From NCBI GenBank assembly GCA_043756665.1, contig JAYUQR010000127.1, positions 1 through 21,981 of the forward strand: a stretch of DNA of 21,981 nucleotides, given 5' to 3'. Below the pieces are notes generated by a model that worked only from the letters and a program-made list of their open reading frames with translations, was not told the origin of the DNA and did no database searches. Below, piece by piece: positions 9,620 to 18,445 of this stretch. The DNA is from STC-74 sp043756665 (GTDB lineage: Bacteria; Patescibacteriota; Gracilibacteria; BD1-5; UBA2023). Position 1 is the stretch's first letter, and each line of letters opens with the position of its first letter. Made by a program: the position numbers and the translations under genes.

Positions 9620-10834
9620 ATGCAAAACGAACTCATCCTCTGGAGTAAAAAAATACTCATAGCACTCCTTATTGGTGCGATAATCTACATTCTATATACT
9701 ATCAAGTCCCTTATACTCGTGATCGTAATATCGGGATTTATCACGATTGTTATCAATCCTCTTGTCGATAGAGGAGAACAGCATCGTATACCTGGGTGGG
9801 TAACAGTCCTATGAGTCTATATTATCATATTTCTCCTCGGGAGTATCGTCATCGGAACTCTCATACCGATCGTGATAAATTATGTTACCGATACCGCGAC
9901 TCTCGTCATCTCATGGGTCAATACAGCCCAGAAGACATACCTGTCTGAGGGTATTTCGGGATTTCATTTTCATCCCTATATAGAAAAAGTGATTCTGCTC
10001 GTTCTCGGAAAAGAAAACATAGAACATACGCTCGACATTATCAAGCAAAATGCCGGGAATATTCAGACCGTTATCACCACACAAATCAGTTCGATTACGA
10101 GTGGCTGACTCTCGATCGTAACAGCAGTATGATGAGCGGTCGCGAACTGGATACTCATCGCCATCATGTCATTCATGATGGTTCTCGAACGCAAGGCGAT
10201 AGGAGGATTCATCTTATCATTCACTCCCCGAGAAATCGATACATACCTCCATAATCATTATCACCAGATCCAACATGTGACAACGGCATGGATGCGAGCT
10301 ATGCTCATTCTCTCACTTTCCATATTTGCAATCACATATATCGGGCTTTTCACCCTTGAGGTGATATTTGGTTTCGATACGGAGAGAACCTTTACGCTTG
10401 CTGTTATCTGAGGGATTATGGAGTTTATTCCCTATATCTGACCCATCATCGCCCTCATACCAGCACTTATCATCGGTCTGGGAATCTCATGGAAAGTCGC
10501 CCTGATTATCACCCTCCTCTACATAGCGATCCAACAGATCGAGAATAACTTCCTCGTACCAAAAGTCATGAGTAAATCACTCGACCTCTCCCCTGTTCTT
10601 GTTTTCATCATGATGCTCGCATGAGGATTGATCGGTGGAATTCTCGGGATTATCCTCGCGATTCCCATCGCCTGAGTCGCACGAATATTCTACATGAGCT
10701 ACCGGAATCGGCAGGATGTCGATCATCCAGTTACTGATGCACAGACATGAGGGCAAGAAAAATCATCACAGAGACGATCACCTTCAACTGACCGAGAGTG
10801 AAAGAAGAAAATTATTTGACAAATTGAGATTTAG
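9620..10834 (+). CDS. AI-2E / PerM-type family membrane transporter
   Basis: A polytopic inner-membrane protein of the AI-2E (PerM, UPF0118) family; members have been linked to export of autoinducer-2, Na+/H+ antiport or general permease roles, so the substrate here is unknown. The product has 404 residues, with at least ten UGA glycines. It shows the family layout: paired N-terminal membrane helices (ILIALLIGAIIYILYTIKSL, ILVIVISGFITIVINPLVDR), a third helix (VYIIIFLLGSIVIGTLIPIV), a soluble central region (about residues 85-180), and C-terminal helices. These include the hallmark IGGIMEFIPYIGPIIALIPA and QQIENNFLVPKVMSKSLDLSPV. The last 30 residues (GGQEKSSQRRSPSTDREG...) are hydrophilic and lie beyond a UGA that would be the stop in the standard code. 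The next gene overlaps this tail. Confidence 0.92.
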
Positions 10835-11442
10835 AAATACTATCAAAATATATCTTCGAATATGCAAAAAATCCACAGCTCTACATTCTTTTATTTCTTC
10901 TTCTTTCAGGATCAACTGAAGGGGAGATTTATGGATTTTTAGAAAAATCCAAGAAATCATGCACCTCTCCTTCCGTGAAAACTGGAGGAGATTTTATTTT
11001 TTATATCACTATTATGTTAGTCTGAAGTTGGGGAAATAGCCCTACGATCTCTACTAAATTTACTTTACCTCTAGAAGAAGTTCGAGACTGAAGAGACCTT
11101 TTAAATGAGCTATCCAGAGTAATACCTAAGGAATGAGTAATGGGAAATTTATGGCTTGCTAAAAGGTCATATATTCGTACGAATTGGAAACGATCCGATT
11201 TTGTATCCTGTTACAATGAATTAGTAAGAGTAATCCTATCCGAAGGAGTCTTATCCCCTAGAAATCGGGAATTAATTGAAGTTATTTCACTAGAGATGCG
11301 AGAACTTAACACTAGAATGCCTTACCTAAAAATTAAAGAGATTCCTCTGTGATGGGTTTCACACAATGTATGAGTCACCAATATTATTGAAGGGAGAACA
11401 GTATATCATGGATGAATTCGGAATTTATCAAGGTGGAAATAA
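10798..11442 (+). CDS. hypothetical protein overlapping the end of the AI-2E gene
   Basis: Open with UGA as Gly to TAA at 11440-11442. The start is uncertain: GTG at 10798 gives 214 residues and a 37-base overlap with the preceding gene; ATG at 10747 gives 231 residues and an 88-base overlap. A hydrophobic helix (NPQLYILLFLLLLSGSTEGE) near residue 25 is followed by a mixed soluble part (ELSRVIPKEGVMGNLWLAKR, ELVRVILSEGVLSPRNRELI). The LT-x-GDLEIL...LLLLSGSTEGEI stretch weakly recalls the first helices of tyrosine recombinase catalytic domains. However, the catalytic Arg position is Thr and no HxxR...Y motif follows, so I do not assign a function. AT-rich codons (TTA, ATA, CCT) differ from the preceding gene. 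No terminator is seen directly after it on this strand. Confidence 0.55.
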
Positions 11443-11465
11443 TTAACTCTATATGAGCTTAAAGG

Positions 11466-11503
11466 TAAATAAAACAAAAGGATTTGGATTTTATCCAAAT
11501 CCT
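11466..11503 (-). terminator. intrinsic terminator of murE
   Basis: A perfect 10-bp stem AGGATTTGGA / TCCAAATCCT with a five-base loop. On the minus strand the stem is followed by TTTTGTTTTATTT, so it acts for murE, which ends about 100 bases upstream at 11606. Confidence 0.72.
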
Positions 11504-11605
11504 GCTAAACTCAAGACAAAGAAAAAGACTCAACTATGCTAATCCAGACCAAGTGTTTTGGTGAAATGAAAAGTGTTGCGTTTCAGAATAGAATTCAAGA
11601 CAAAC

Positions 11606-12922
11606 CTATACCATCACCTGACTCTCTATCTCCATGAGTATCCGCTCGATAACTTGACGGTCACTCCATGGGATCGGTCATTTCTGCGTCATCTGAGTCG
11701 TCTCAGCACCCTTCCCTGCTGCGAGGAGTATATCCCCAGGCTGGAGCATCAGGAGAGCCGTACGGATAGCATCCTCACGATCAGGGATGATCCAGAATCC
11801 GTCACCTTCTTTTCGCTTGATCCCGACTGAGACATCGCGGATAATGGCAAGTGAGTCCTCTGTATAGGTATCATCATCGGTCAATATCACAACATCAGAG
11901 AGGATATCGACCATACGTCACATCTTCGGACGTTTTGTCTTATCTCTATCACCAGTAGCACCGAAGAGGGTGATGATTTTTCGAGTTCATTCGATCTTTC
12001 GGAGTGTTTCGAGGACACTCCGCAGAGATTCTTCTGTATGAGCGTAGTCGACAAATATTTTTGCACTCCTCAGGTTCGGGACCTCTTCGAGCCTCCCAGG
12101 GATTCCACCCATCGTCCTCATGGTTTCTTGGATACTTTTTACGTTCACTTTCTGAGACATGAGAACTGAGATAGCTGCGAGAATATTCATGATATTGAAC
12201 TCTCACTGTAGTTTCGAATCGATATGAAAATGAGTCGACGCCATCCTGACATCGAATGAGAGTCCATTTTCCGAAAAAGATGTATTCTCAGCTCGAACCT
12301 GAGCCGTAGGTGAGAATCAGAAAGTATAAACCGTATCGAGAACGATTTCTTTCGAGAGAAAGTAGGAGGCATATTCAGAATCAATATTTACGATTCAGAC
12401 CTTCCGAATATTTTTTCGAATCCCATATTTATAGAGGTTTTTGAAGAGGAGGAGCTTCGTCTGAACATAATTCTCCATCGTCTTATGGAGGTCGAGGTGA
12501 TCCTGAGAAATATTCGTCATAACCGCGACATCATAGCGAAGGCCATAAACACGATTATAAAACAGAGCATGACTCGATGTTTCCATAACAAGGTAATCAC
12601 AGTCAGCATCCCGAGCCCTTCGGATAAAATCCCATACAATAAATGGAGATGGCGTTGTCATCTTCAGTGTATTTTCCTCTTCATGTCCATTGATAATCAT
12701 ATTGACCGTGGAAAACATCGCTACTTTTTTTCCATCAGCGATCAATCATTTTGCGATAATATTGGACGTTGTTGTCTTTCCTTTTGTTCCAGTAACTCAT
12801 ATAACTACCATATCTCTCGCTGGATTCCCCGAGAGATGATATGCGGTCATTCAGAGAATATAATGATAGAGTATGCGGATAGGGGAATCGAGAGGAAAAA
12901 GTTTCCGAAAATATTGTAACAT
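11606..12922 (-). CDS. murE: MurE-type UDP-MurNAc-peptide ligase, short N-terminus
   Basis: Adds the third residue (a diamino acid in known members) to UDP-MurNAc-L-Ala-D-Glu in peptidoglycan synthesis. The product has 438 residues from ATG at 12920-12922. The ATP loop VTGTKGKTTTSN starts near residue 43. Family-specific motifs follow: LKMTTPSP, METSSHALFYNRV, TNISQDHLDLHKTMENY, GRLEEVPN, VDYAHTEESL, ILLAAGKGAET. SSHA with DHLDxHxTMExY separates MurE from MurC/D/F. Canonical MurE is about 490 residues with ~100 before the ATP loop, so most of the UDP-MurNAc-binding domain is absent. The usual DNPR-type specificity motif is replaced by DDDTYTED, so the added amino acid cannot be predicted. It is divergent from def and has its own promoter and terminator; no other mur genes are adjacent. 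Confidence 0.92.
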
Positions 12923-12962
12923 TCTAATATGAATTCGAGAAATAAAACATGTCTTCACTTGA

Positions 12963-12990
12963 ATAGTATCGAAATTTGTATAGAATTCAA
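12963..12990 (-). promoter_or_regulatory. promoter for murE
   Basis: On the minus strand TTGAAT (12990-12985), a 16-base spacer, TACTAT (12968-12963). The start codon lies about 40 bases further. It sits in the 119-base divergent interval shared with def. Confidence 0.38.
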
Positions 12991-13041
12991 GGAAAGAAAG
13001 ATTATTATACTTCACTGATATCTCCTCATAACAGAAAAAAT

Positions 13042-13560
13042 ATGCCTAAACTCAAAATCGAAACCGGTGATGACAATGAAATCCTGAGATCAATCTCATC
13101 TCCTATACGCAACGATGAAATCCGCAAATATAAGTGACTTGCGGAGGATATGCTCAAGCATATAAAAAATCCTGATAATGGCGGAATATGACTCGCAGCC
13201 CCTCAAGTGGGAGTGAATAAGCGACTGATCGTCGTATCACTGATGCGTGACTATGATGATGAGGAGTATCGTACCATTGCCATGCTCAATCCTGAGATCA
13301 TCGAACACTCAGAAGATATATATTCTGAGAAAGAATGATGCCTCTCCGTTCCAGGGGAATCTGGATGAGTGATGCGATGGATGACTATCAAGGTTGCATT
13401 TCTCGATCCTGATGGGAAAAAATACGTTATGAAACTCACTCATCTCGCAGCACGTATTGTCCAACATGAAATCGATCACCTCGATGGGATCCTCTTCACG
13501 GATAAGATCATAGAATCAACTCTCCTCGAGACAAAAAAATGAACGAATAGTTCACTTTAG
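13042..13560 (+). CDS. def: peptide deformylase
   Basis: Removes the formyl group from the N-terminal methionine of nascent proteins using a bound metal ion. The product has 172 residues, normal length. All three signature motifs are present: GGIGLAAPQ (residues 47-55), EGCLSVPG (from Glu98, metal ligand Cys100) and QHEIDHLDG (metal ligands His142 and His146, catalytic Glu143). Gly50 in motif 1 and Gly99 in motif 2, both almost invariant, are encoded by UGA, which is among the best evidence in the window for UGA = Gly. Stop TAG overlaps the stop of the convergent gene by four bases. The start ATG at 13042 follows an A-rich leader without a Shine-Dalgarno sequence. Confidence 0.97.
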
Positions 13561-14012
13561 AAAGTCTTCCCTACATTATTCAGGAGTATCCGCTTATCTC
13601 ATGTATAGCGAATATTTTCGAGATAGCGGATAAGTTTCTCAAAGATAAGATACTTATTGAGTGACTCTGCGATGAATGCATTTCCCTCGAACTTCATGGG
13701 ATCGAATTCTCTGAGACTCGAGATCAGTGGATGACCTCTCGTTACTATCGGTACGACGCTCTGCTTCATGAGGTGAACGAGATCGATTTCTCACATTCCG
13801 TCTGATATACAGGCATCATATCCTGCTAGATTTTCCCGATCGAGAGTATCTAAAAGCGTAATACCAATAAAAAATGCTGCATCTTTGAGAAAGGATCTAA
13901 TCTCCTCATCTCTCATATCGAGAAAGATGATGGCACGAGTCGTTTTGGGAGAAGATGACTTCCTTATCAATATTTCCTTCTTTTGATCCTTGGATCCGTG
14001 AGTCTGTATCAT
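13557..14012 (-). CDS. hypothetical alpha/beta protein, 151 aa
   Basis: ATG at 14010-14012, TAA at 13557-13559. UGA codons are read as Gly. After a basic, disordered start (SKDQKKEILIRKSSSPK) the protein alternates strands and helices: TTRAIIFLDM, RSFLKDAAFFIGITLLD, GYDACISDG, LMKQSVVPIVTRGHP, GNAFIAESLNKYLIFEKLIRYLEN. Order and size resemble a receiver-like or other Rossmannoid flavodoxin-type fold. However, no residue set secures phosphorylation, and I do not assign a family. It is convergent with def, the stop codons overlapping by four bases, and divergent from the repeat array and dus. Confidence 0.7.
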
Positions 14013-14180
14013 ATGATTTGTATTTTGTATGAATATGCCTCCATCCTACCATGATCGGGGAGAAAATGCGAGAAATTATAATTGACAGATCGATATTCTC
14101 ACGATCAATAATCATAAAAGTGTGGATTTCTGATGATTTTTGGATATAAACAGATCGACCAATTTTCCATCAATCCCTAC

Positions 14181-14360
14181 CATCTCCTACCATCTCCTGC
14201 CAACTCCTACCATCTCCTACCATCTCCTACCATCTCCTACCATCTCCTACCAACTCCTACCATCTCCTACCATCTCCTACCATCTCCTACCAACTCCTAC
14301 CATCTCCTACCAACTCCTACCATCTCCTACCATCTCCTACCAACTCCTACCAACTCCTAC
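14181..14360 (+). repeat. tandem array of eighteen 10-bp units, two alternating variants
   Basis: Eighteen consecutive 10-base units with no register slip, each CATCTCCTAC (T form) or CAACTCCTAC (A form), one T-form copy having CTGC at its end. The order is T T A T T T T A T T T A T A T T A A. Degenerate units flank it (CAATCCCTAC at 14171, CAATCACCTA at 14361). The ATG of dus lies at the last base of the latter. All three plus-strand frames are open through the array, and the frame leading into dus would encode repeating SYHLLPTPTI-like peptides, so a long N-terminal extension is formally possible. Confidence 0.95.
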
Positions 14361-14369
14361 CAATCACCT

Positions 14370-15494
14370 ATGAACAAAATCTTCTGGTCTGACCTGGCAT
14401 CTCGATGACCCATATCTGCTCTCGCACCGATGGATGGATATTGTGATAGTCCATATCGTCAGATTGTGAAGAGGATAGCACCAGAAACAGTGGTATTCTC
14501 AGAATTCTACTCGGCTGATGGGCTCGTCCATTCGAAGGATCTTCAGCGAAAGGCACTCACCCATGATACGAGTGAATATCCACTCATTATCCAGATTTTT
14601 GGGAAAGATCCTCTGAAATTCGCAGAGGCGTCAAAGATTATAGAAAGCTATGGAATCACTGGAATCGATATCAATATGGGTTGTCCCGCAAAAAAAGTCG
14701 TCAAAAGTGGACACGGCTCATCGCTCATGATCAATCGTGATACCGCATTCCGGATCGTGGAAGAGATGTCGAAAGCCGTCAAAATCCCGATTTCTGTAAA
14801 AACTCGTCTCGGCTGGGAAGACCCCTCTCTGCTCATAGATTTTTGCAAGTGACTCGAAAACGCGTGAGCCAATCTCATCACTGTCCATGGTCGGACATAC
14901 AAGCAAGCCTTTACTGGAAAGGCTGATTTCACCGGGATATATGAACTGAGGCAACATCTGAATATTCCCGTGATCTGTAACGGTGATGTTATAAGTTATG
15001 ACGATGGGGTAAGGAAGATGGTGCATCCTAATAACAGGAAGCAGGTATCAGAAAACAGCGATCAGGATACAGTAGAGCAAAATTTTACTAAAAATGATCC
15101 TGATATCTCATATCTCAGACCTCATACCTATAGAAACCTTGACGGTTTTATGATCGGACGTGCATCTTTCGGGAATCCATGGTGTTTCTTGCCTGATAAT
15201 TATGAACCGACTCTGGGTGAGATCCTCGAGACGATGGCAGAGCATGGGAGACTCCTCTGGGAGTGGAAGAATCGCAAAGGGATGATGGAAGCACGGAAAC
15301 ATCTCGTCCAGTATCTCCATGGATTCCCAGGAGTGAAGGAATACCGATCAAGTCTCGTGCATGTCGAGTCAGTAGAAGATATCCAGAAAGTGCTGGATCA
15401 AATCCGACATGATCACCCTACCCTACTTTCTGAGAGAATTTCAAACTACAATCCTGAGAGTCAGATGGCAGTATGGGACTGTGGAAGTGACTAA
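14370..15494 (+). CDS. dus: tRNA-dihydrouridine synthase (Dus family)
   Basis: An FMN-dependent enzyme reducing uridines in tRNA to dihydrouridine. The product has 374 residues from ATG at 14370. TIM-barrel landmarks: ALAPMDGYCDSPYR (FMN-binding start), PLIIQIFGKDP, GIDINMGCPAKKVVKSGHGSSLM with catalytic Cys in GCP, ISVKTRLGW, ITVHGRT, IPVICNGDV and DGFMIGRASFGNPW. UGA-encoded glycines occur in ASR-G-PISAL, CK-G-LENA and NA-G-ANLI. Between ICNGDV and DGFMIGRA the chain carries an extra hydrophilic segment of roughly 35 residues (VHPNNRKQVSENSDQDTVEQ and following) that ordinary Dus proteins lack. The reading frame is also open upstream through the 10-bp array to an ATG at 14133, but conservation begins only after 14370. 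The stop overlaps that of the convergent glycosyltransferase by four bases. Confidence 0.95.
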
Positions 15495-16621
15495 TCCTGA
15501 ATTGTATGAGGAAAAAGAAGGGTTTCACTTTCTGGGAAGTGTTTCTGGATATGTTTCTCGAGAAAAGGTGAAAATATGATATGTTTGGTAGATTTCGGGA
15601 GAAAAGAGAGGACAATCTCCTTATAACACCACTTTCCGATACTCATAATCATACGAAATAGAGAAAGTTCTCGCGGAATAAAGGCAAAAATTCCCCGACC
15701 GAGAGGTATCTGAGACTCCTCCGTAATACTCTGAGGAAATGCTGCAATAAGTCCGAGATCATGATGCGAGAGATATACCTGCGTATTCGGGTACTTCTCA
15801 ACATACTGTTTCACGGCTCTCACTCCCCATGGACCGATATATCGGAGTATGGAGTGCATCCAGATACCATCGGGCTTCTCGGTATTGAGAACTCTCCTCA
15901 ATTCCCTGCCTCGAGAATATGCAAAGATAGAAGCGATAAACATCCATCGACGTTTCCAGGGTGTTGTTTTTCAGGTATAAGCGAAGATTTCGGCTTGTTT
16001 TCAGGATGATCTCAGCTCTTTTTGGATAAAGTTGAGATAATACTCAGCTCCTCCGATGAGATCACTATAGTCATGGATAAGAAGTACACTCTCACTCAGT
16101 CATAGTAGCTCGAGCATACGACTCCTCCATGACTTAAGAGAGAAATCAGAAACATCTGTCAGTTCTCGACTCCTTGTCTCGATAAAACTCTGGATTATAT
16201 CTATCAGTGAGCCAATCGGATCAGTGGGATCGAGAACAAGGCTCTCGGGGATGAATGGGATGAGTCCCCCTTTCTGGAATCCGATCACAGGAGTACCGAC
16301 TGAGAGTGCCTCGAGAGCGGTGAGTCCGAATGTCTCGAGAAACCTCGATGGCATGAAGAGGAAATCATGACTCATATAGAGCTTTCTGAGTTCAGAAGAA
16401 GTTATTTTTCCCCTATAAGATACTCTCTTTGGATATTTCTGAACGAGTGTTCTGATCTCAGGCTCATAGAGGCCATCAGAACAGATAGTCCAAAATACAC
16501 GATCGCGGATATCAGATCGACTCGAGATGTACTCTATCGCATCGATGAGGATATCGACTCACTTCTCCTCGACGAGTCGAGAAGCAGAGAGGATATGTAT
16601 CTGATCGGATCTATGCTGCAT
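15491..16621 (-). CDS. GT-B glycosyltransferase with domains in swapped order (apparent circular permutation)
   Basis: A single 376-residue frame from ATG (16619-16621), overlapping the wzy stop by 11 bases, to TAG 15491-15493. Residues 1-173 form the donor-binding domain normally at the C-terminus of GT4-type enzymes: HILSASRLVEEKGVDILIDA at residues 9-28, then RFLETFGLTALEALSVGTPV with the E-x7-E pair Glu96/Glu104. Gly174 is a UGA. Residues 178-376 form the acceptor domain that normally comes first: SVLLIHDYSDLIGGAEYYLN, KPDGIWMHSILRYIGPWG, YLSHHDLGLIAAFPQS, ending IIFSPFLEKHI...LLFPHTIQD, the usual hinge sequence just before a donor domain. Total length equals one ordinary glycosyltransferase. 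An in-frame TAG at 16655 rules out an upstream extension. It probably acts with Wzy in surface polysaccharide synthesis. Alternative: fusion of remnants of two tandem glycosyltransferases. Confidence 0.88.
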
Positions 16622-17936
16622 GTTTCTGAGAAGTATGAGGAGAGAGGAGGAGTCCTATGAGAAGAAAGAGTGAGAGTGAGATGAGACTCGACTCAAAGGT
16701 ATGGAGGAAAAAATTCATGATAAGTATCGAGAGAAATGTCCCTGCCAGTATGATATGAACTCGATAGAGTCACTGGAGAAAGAGAAACATGAGAAGTATG
16801 AAAAGTATCCCTCAGAGAAATCCTCACTCTACGAATTGTTGGATATACCAACTCTCCGGGATATAGGTCACATCGAGCTTCTCTATCTCAGGACGGGAGA
16901 GTTTCTCGAGATCGAGTATATATCGATATCCTGGTCCTGCTGATCAGAGTCACTGCCCGAGAGGATGCTCTACAGCTCGCTGAACTCATATAATCATACG
17001 TTCTGCATGCCCCTTCGATGATCCACTTCGCTCGATGATTGCCTGGAGATTTCCACCATATTGGAGCAATAATACTCAGAATCCTATGATAAAAAGCACT
17101 ATCAGTGATACCATCTGAACTTTATAATGTCTATAGAGATACCCAAATGAGAGTAGGACAATAATCCCCATACCTCCTATGTATCCGAGCTGAGCACTAC
17201 GAGAATAGGTATAGTTCACGAGGGTGATCATCCCGAGAGTGAAGAGTCCGAGAACGAAATACCAGGATTTATACTGTCTGAAATAATAGACAAACATCCC
17301 GAGATAGATCAGGAGAAATGCTCCCATAGTATTCGGTCCATCGAATATCCCCTGAAACCTGCGAACATTTGCACCCTCTACTCCATGAAATATCGGAACC
17401 GAGGAGCCAAATTCCCAGTTCGAAGGATTCCCTGAATATCCGAAATAAAGGAGGATATCTTCTGAGAGTGGCCATTTCAGGAGCATACTGAGAAAGAGTG
17501 CTACTCCAGAACTAATCAGAAAAAGTCTGATATAGTACACATGTTTTTGTTCGAGGAGTCATGATCCATGATAAACGATAAAAAACAGTACGAGAAAAGC
17601 AAAATCATATCTTCCACCGTAGATCAGTCCTGTTATTCCTGTCGTAGAGAAAGTCACTATGATCAATATGAACGCATAGAGTCAGATAGCGAGATCATAT
17701 CGTGTCCAGATGATATGAAGTTTCCCTCGCAAATGTTCGATCAATATCACACAGAGCATGATGAGGATACATAATTCCTTTATAAAAGAAATCCCAGGAA
17801 TCCCGAGTTTTTCTCGGAAAAAAACTGAAAAAAGAGTCGCAAATGGGAGAAAAAAGATCAATACACGAAATGCATAATCATATATCCGTGATGGATTCAT
17901 AAAAAGAAGTGAAGTTATCTTGCGAATAATAGACAT
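16611..17936 (-). CDS. O-antigen ligase/polymerase-like membrane protein (Wzy_C type)
   Basis: Polytopic membrane protein likely polymerising or ligating surface polysaccharide. The product has 441 residues, ATG at 17934-17936 and TAG at 16611-16613. About ten hydrophobic helices are visible (e.g. AFRVLIFFLPFATLFSVFF, ELCILIMLCVILIEHL, FLVLFFIVYHGSGLL, AFLLIYLGMFVYYF). The family-typical periplasmic loop carries RFQGIFDGPNTMGAFLL. The C-terminal signature HAERMIIGVQRAVEHPLGQG with GLGSAGPGYRY matches the conserved Arg/His-Pro region of O-antigen ligases. Then come membrane helices (GGILFILLMFLFLQG, SLISLSLFLLIGLLL). UGA glycines fall in the GQGLGS and VEGGFLGG segments. Its last codons overlap the glycosyltransferase start (ATG inside CATGCAGCATAG), suggesting translational coupling. 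Confidence 0.86.
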
Positions 17937-17947
17937 TTCTCTATAAT
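17920..17947 (+). promoter_or_regulatory. promoter candidate for the ferredoxin gene
   Basis: TTGCGA (17920-17925), 16-base spacer, TATAAT (17942-17947). Two more TATAAT hexamers follow (17959 and 17978), so the exact start point is unclear. The interval to wzy is only 58 bases and must also hold the divergent promoter. Confidence 0.35.
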
Positions 17948-17994
17948 ACGCAAGATTTTATAATCTGATTTCGACTCTATAATCTAAGAATACC

Positions 17995-18267
17995 ATGAAT
18001 ATCGATGCCATAAATACCCTCAAAGCATGACTCCGTAAACCCCATGTAAATAGTACCTGCATCGGCTGTAGTGCATGTACTGCTATCTCTGGAAATGTAT
18101 TCGAACTCGATGACGAGGGACTCTCACGGGTGAAAAAGTGTGATACCTACGAATGACATGATGTCGACGACTCGATAGCAGCCTGCCCCGTGAATGCTAT
18201 CAGTTGGCAAGAGGTCGATGGGAATGGTAACTATACGAAGTGAGTCGTCGAACATGAGGATGTGTAG
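17995..18267 (+). CDS. [4Fe-4S] ferredoxin, single cluster
   Basis: A small electron carrier of 90 residues. Cys22, Cys25 and Cys28 (CIGCSAC) plus Cys64 followed by Pro (AACPVNAI) form one complete [4Fe-4S] binding set, as in monocluster bacterial ferredoxins. An extra Cys49 lies between. The chain is acidic (FELDDEG, HDVDDS, EVDGNGN), as usual for the family. UGA-encoded glycines occur at positions 12 and 54 and near the end (YTK-G-VVEH). It is monocistronic, with divergent wzy upstream and the repeat region downstream. No redox partner is encoded nearby, so its client is unknown. The start ATG follows a run of promoter-like TATAAT sequences without a Shine-Dalgarno sequence. Confidence 0.93.
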
Positions 18268-18368
18268 TATATTCGTCTTCTATTCCAGCGTCTTTTATGA
18301 ATGTCCATCAATATTGGTGATTTTTTTCTTTGGAAAAACTCTGTCTTTGGTGGAAATCCTACTCTGAT

Positions 18369-18424
18369 CCCCTCCCTGAAAAGAGCCTGTCCTGAGCTTG
18401 TCGAAGGAGAGGGCTCGGGTGGGG
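18369..18424. repeat. GC-rich palindromic repeat
   Basis: CCCCTCCCTGA... to ...GGGCTCGGGTGGGG with an inner GAGCC/GGGCTC pairing and the core CCTGAGCTTGTCGAAGG. It partly resembles the double-hairpin element inside ligA. It lies in the 296-base gene-free stretch after the ferredoxin gene (18268-18563), which otherwise holds copy A of another dispersed repeat and no gene I can support. Confidence 0.6.
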
Positions 18425-18445
18425 TACACTTATTGATTCATAATT

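Noticed and set aside
10798..11442. Tyrosine recombinase
   Set aside because: Only a weak resemblance in the first helices; the catalytic Arg position is Thr and no HxxR or Tyr nucleophile context follows.
14171..14370. CRISPR-like array
   Set aside because: Units are directly contiguous 10-mers without spacers; no cas genes are nearby.
14133..14372. An N-terminal extension of Dus, or a separate repeat protein, through the 10-bp array
   Set aside because: All three frames are open simply because the unit contains no stop. Dus homology begins right after ATG 14370, so the array is treated as non-coding, though the extension is formally possible.
16367..16943. Several plus-strand frames of 80-100 residues opposite the glycosyltransferase and wzy
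   Set aside because: They are antisense shadows of well-supported minus-strand genes and have a repetitive Glu/Ser/Tyr composition typical of reverse complements.
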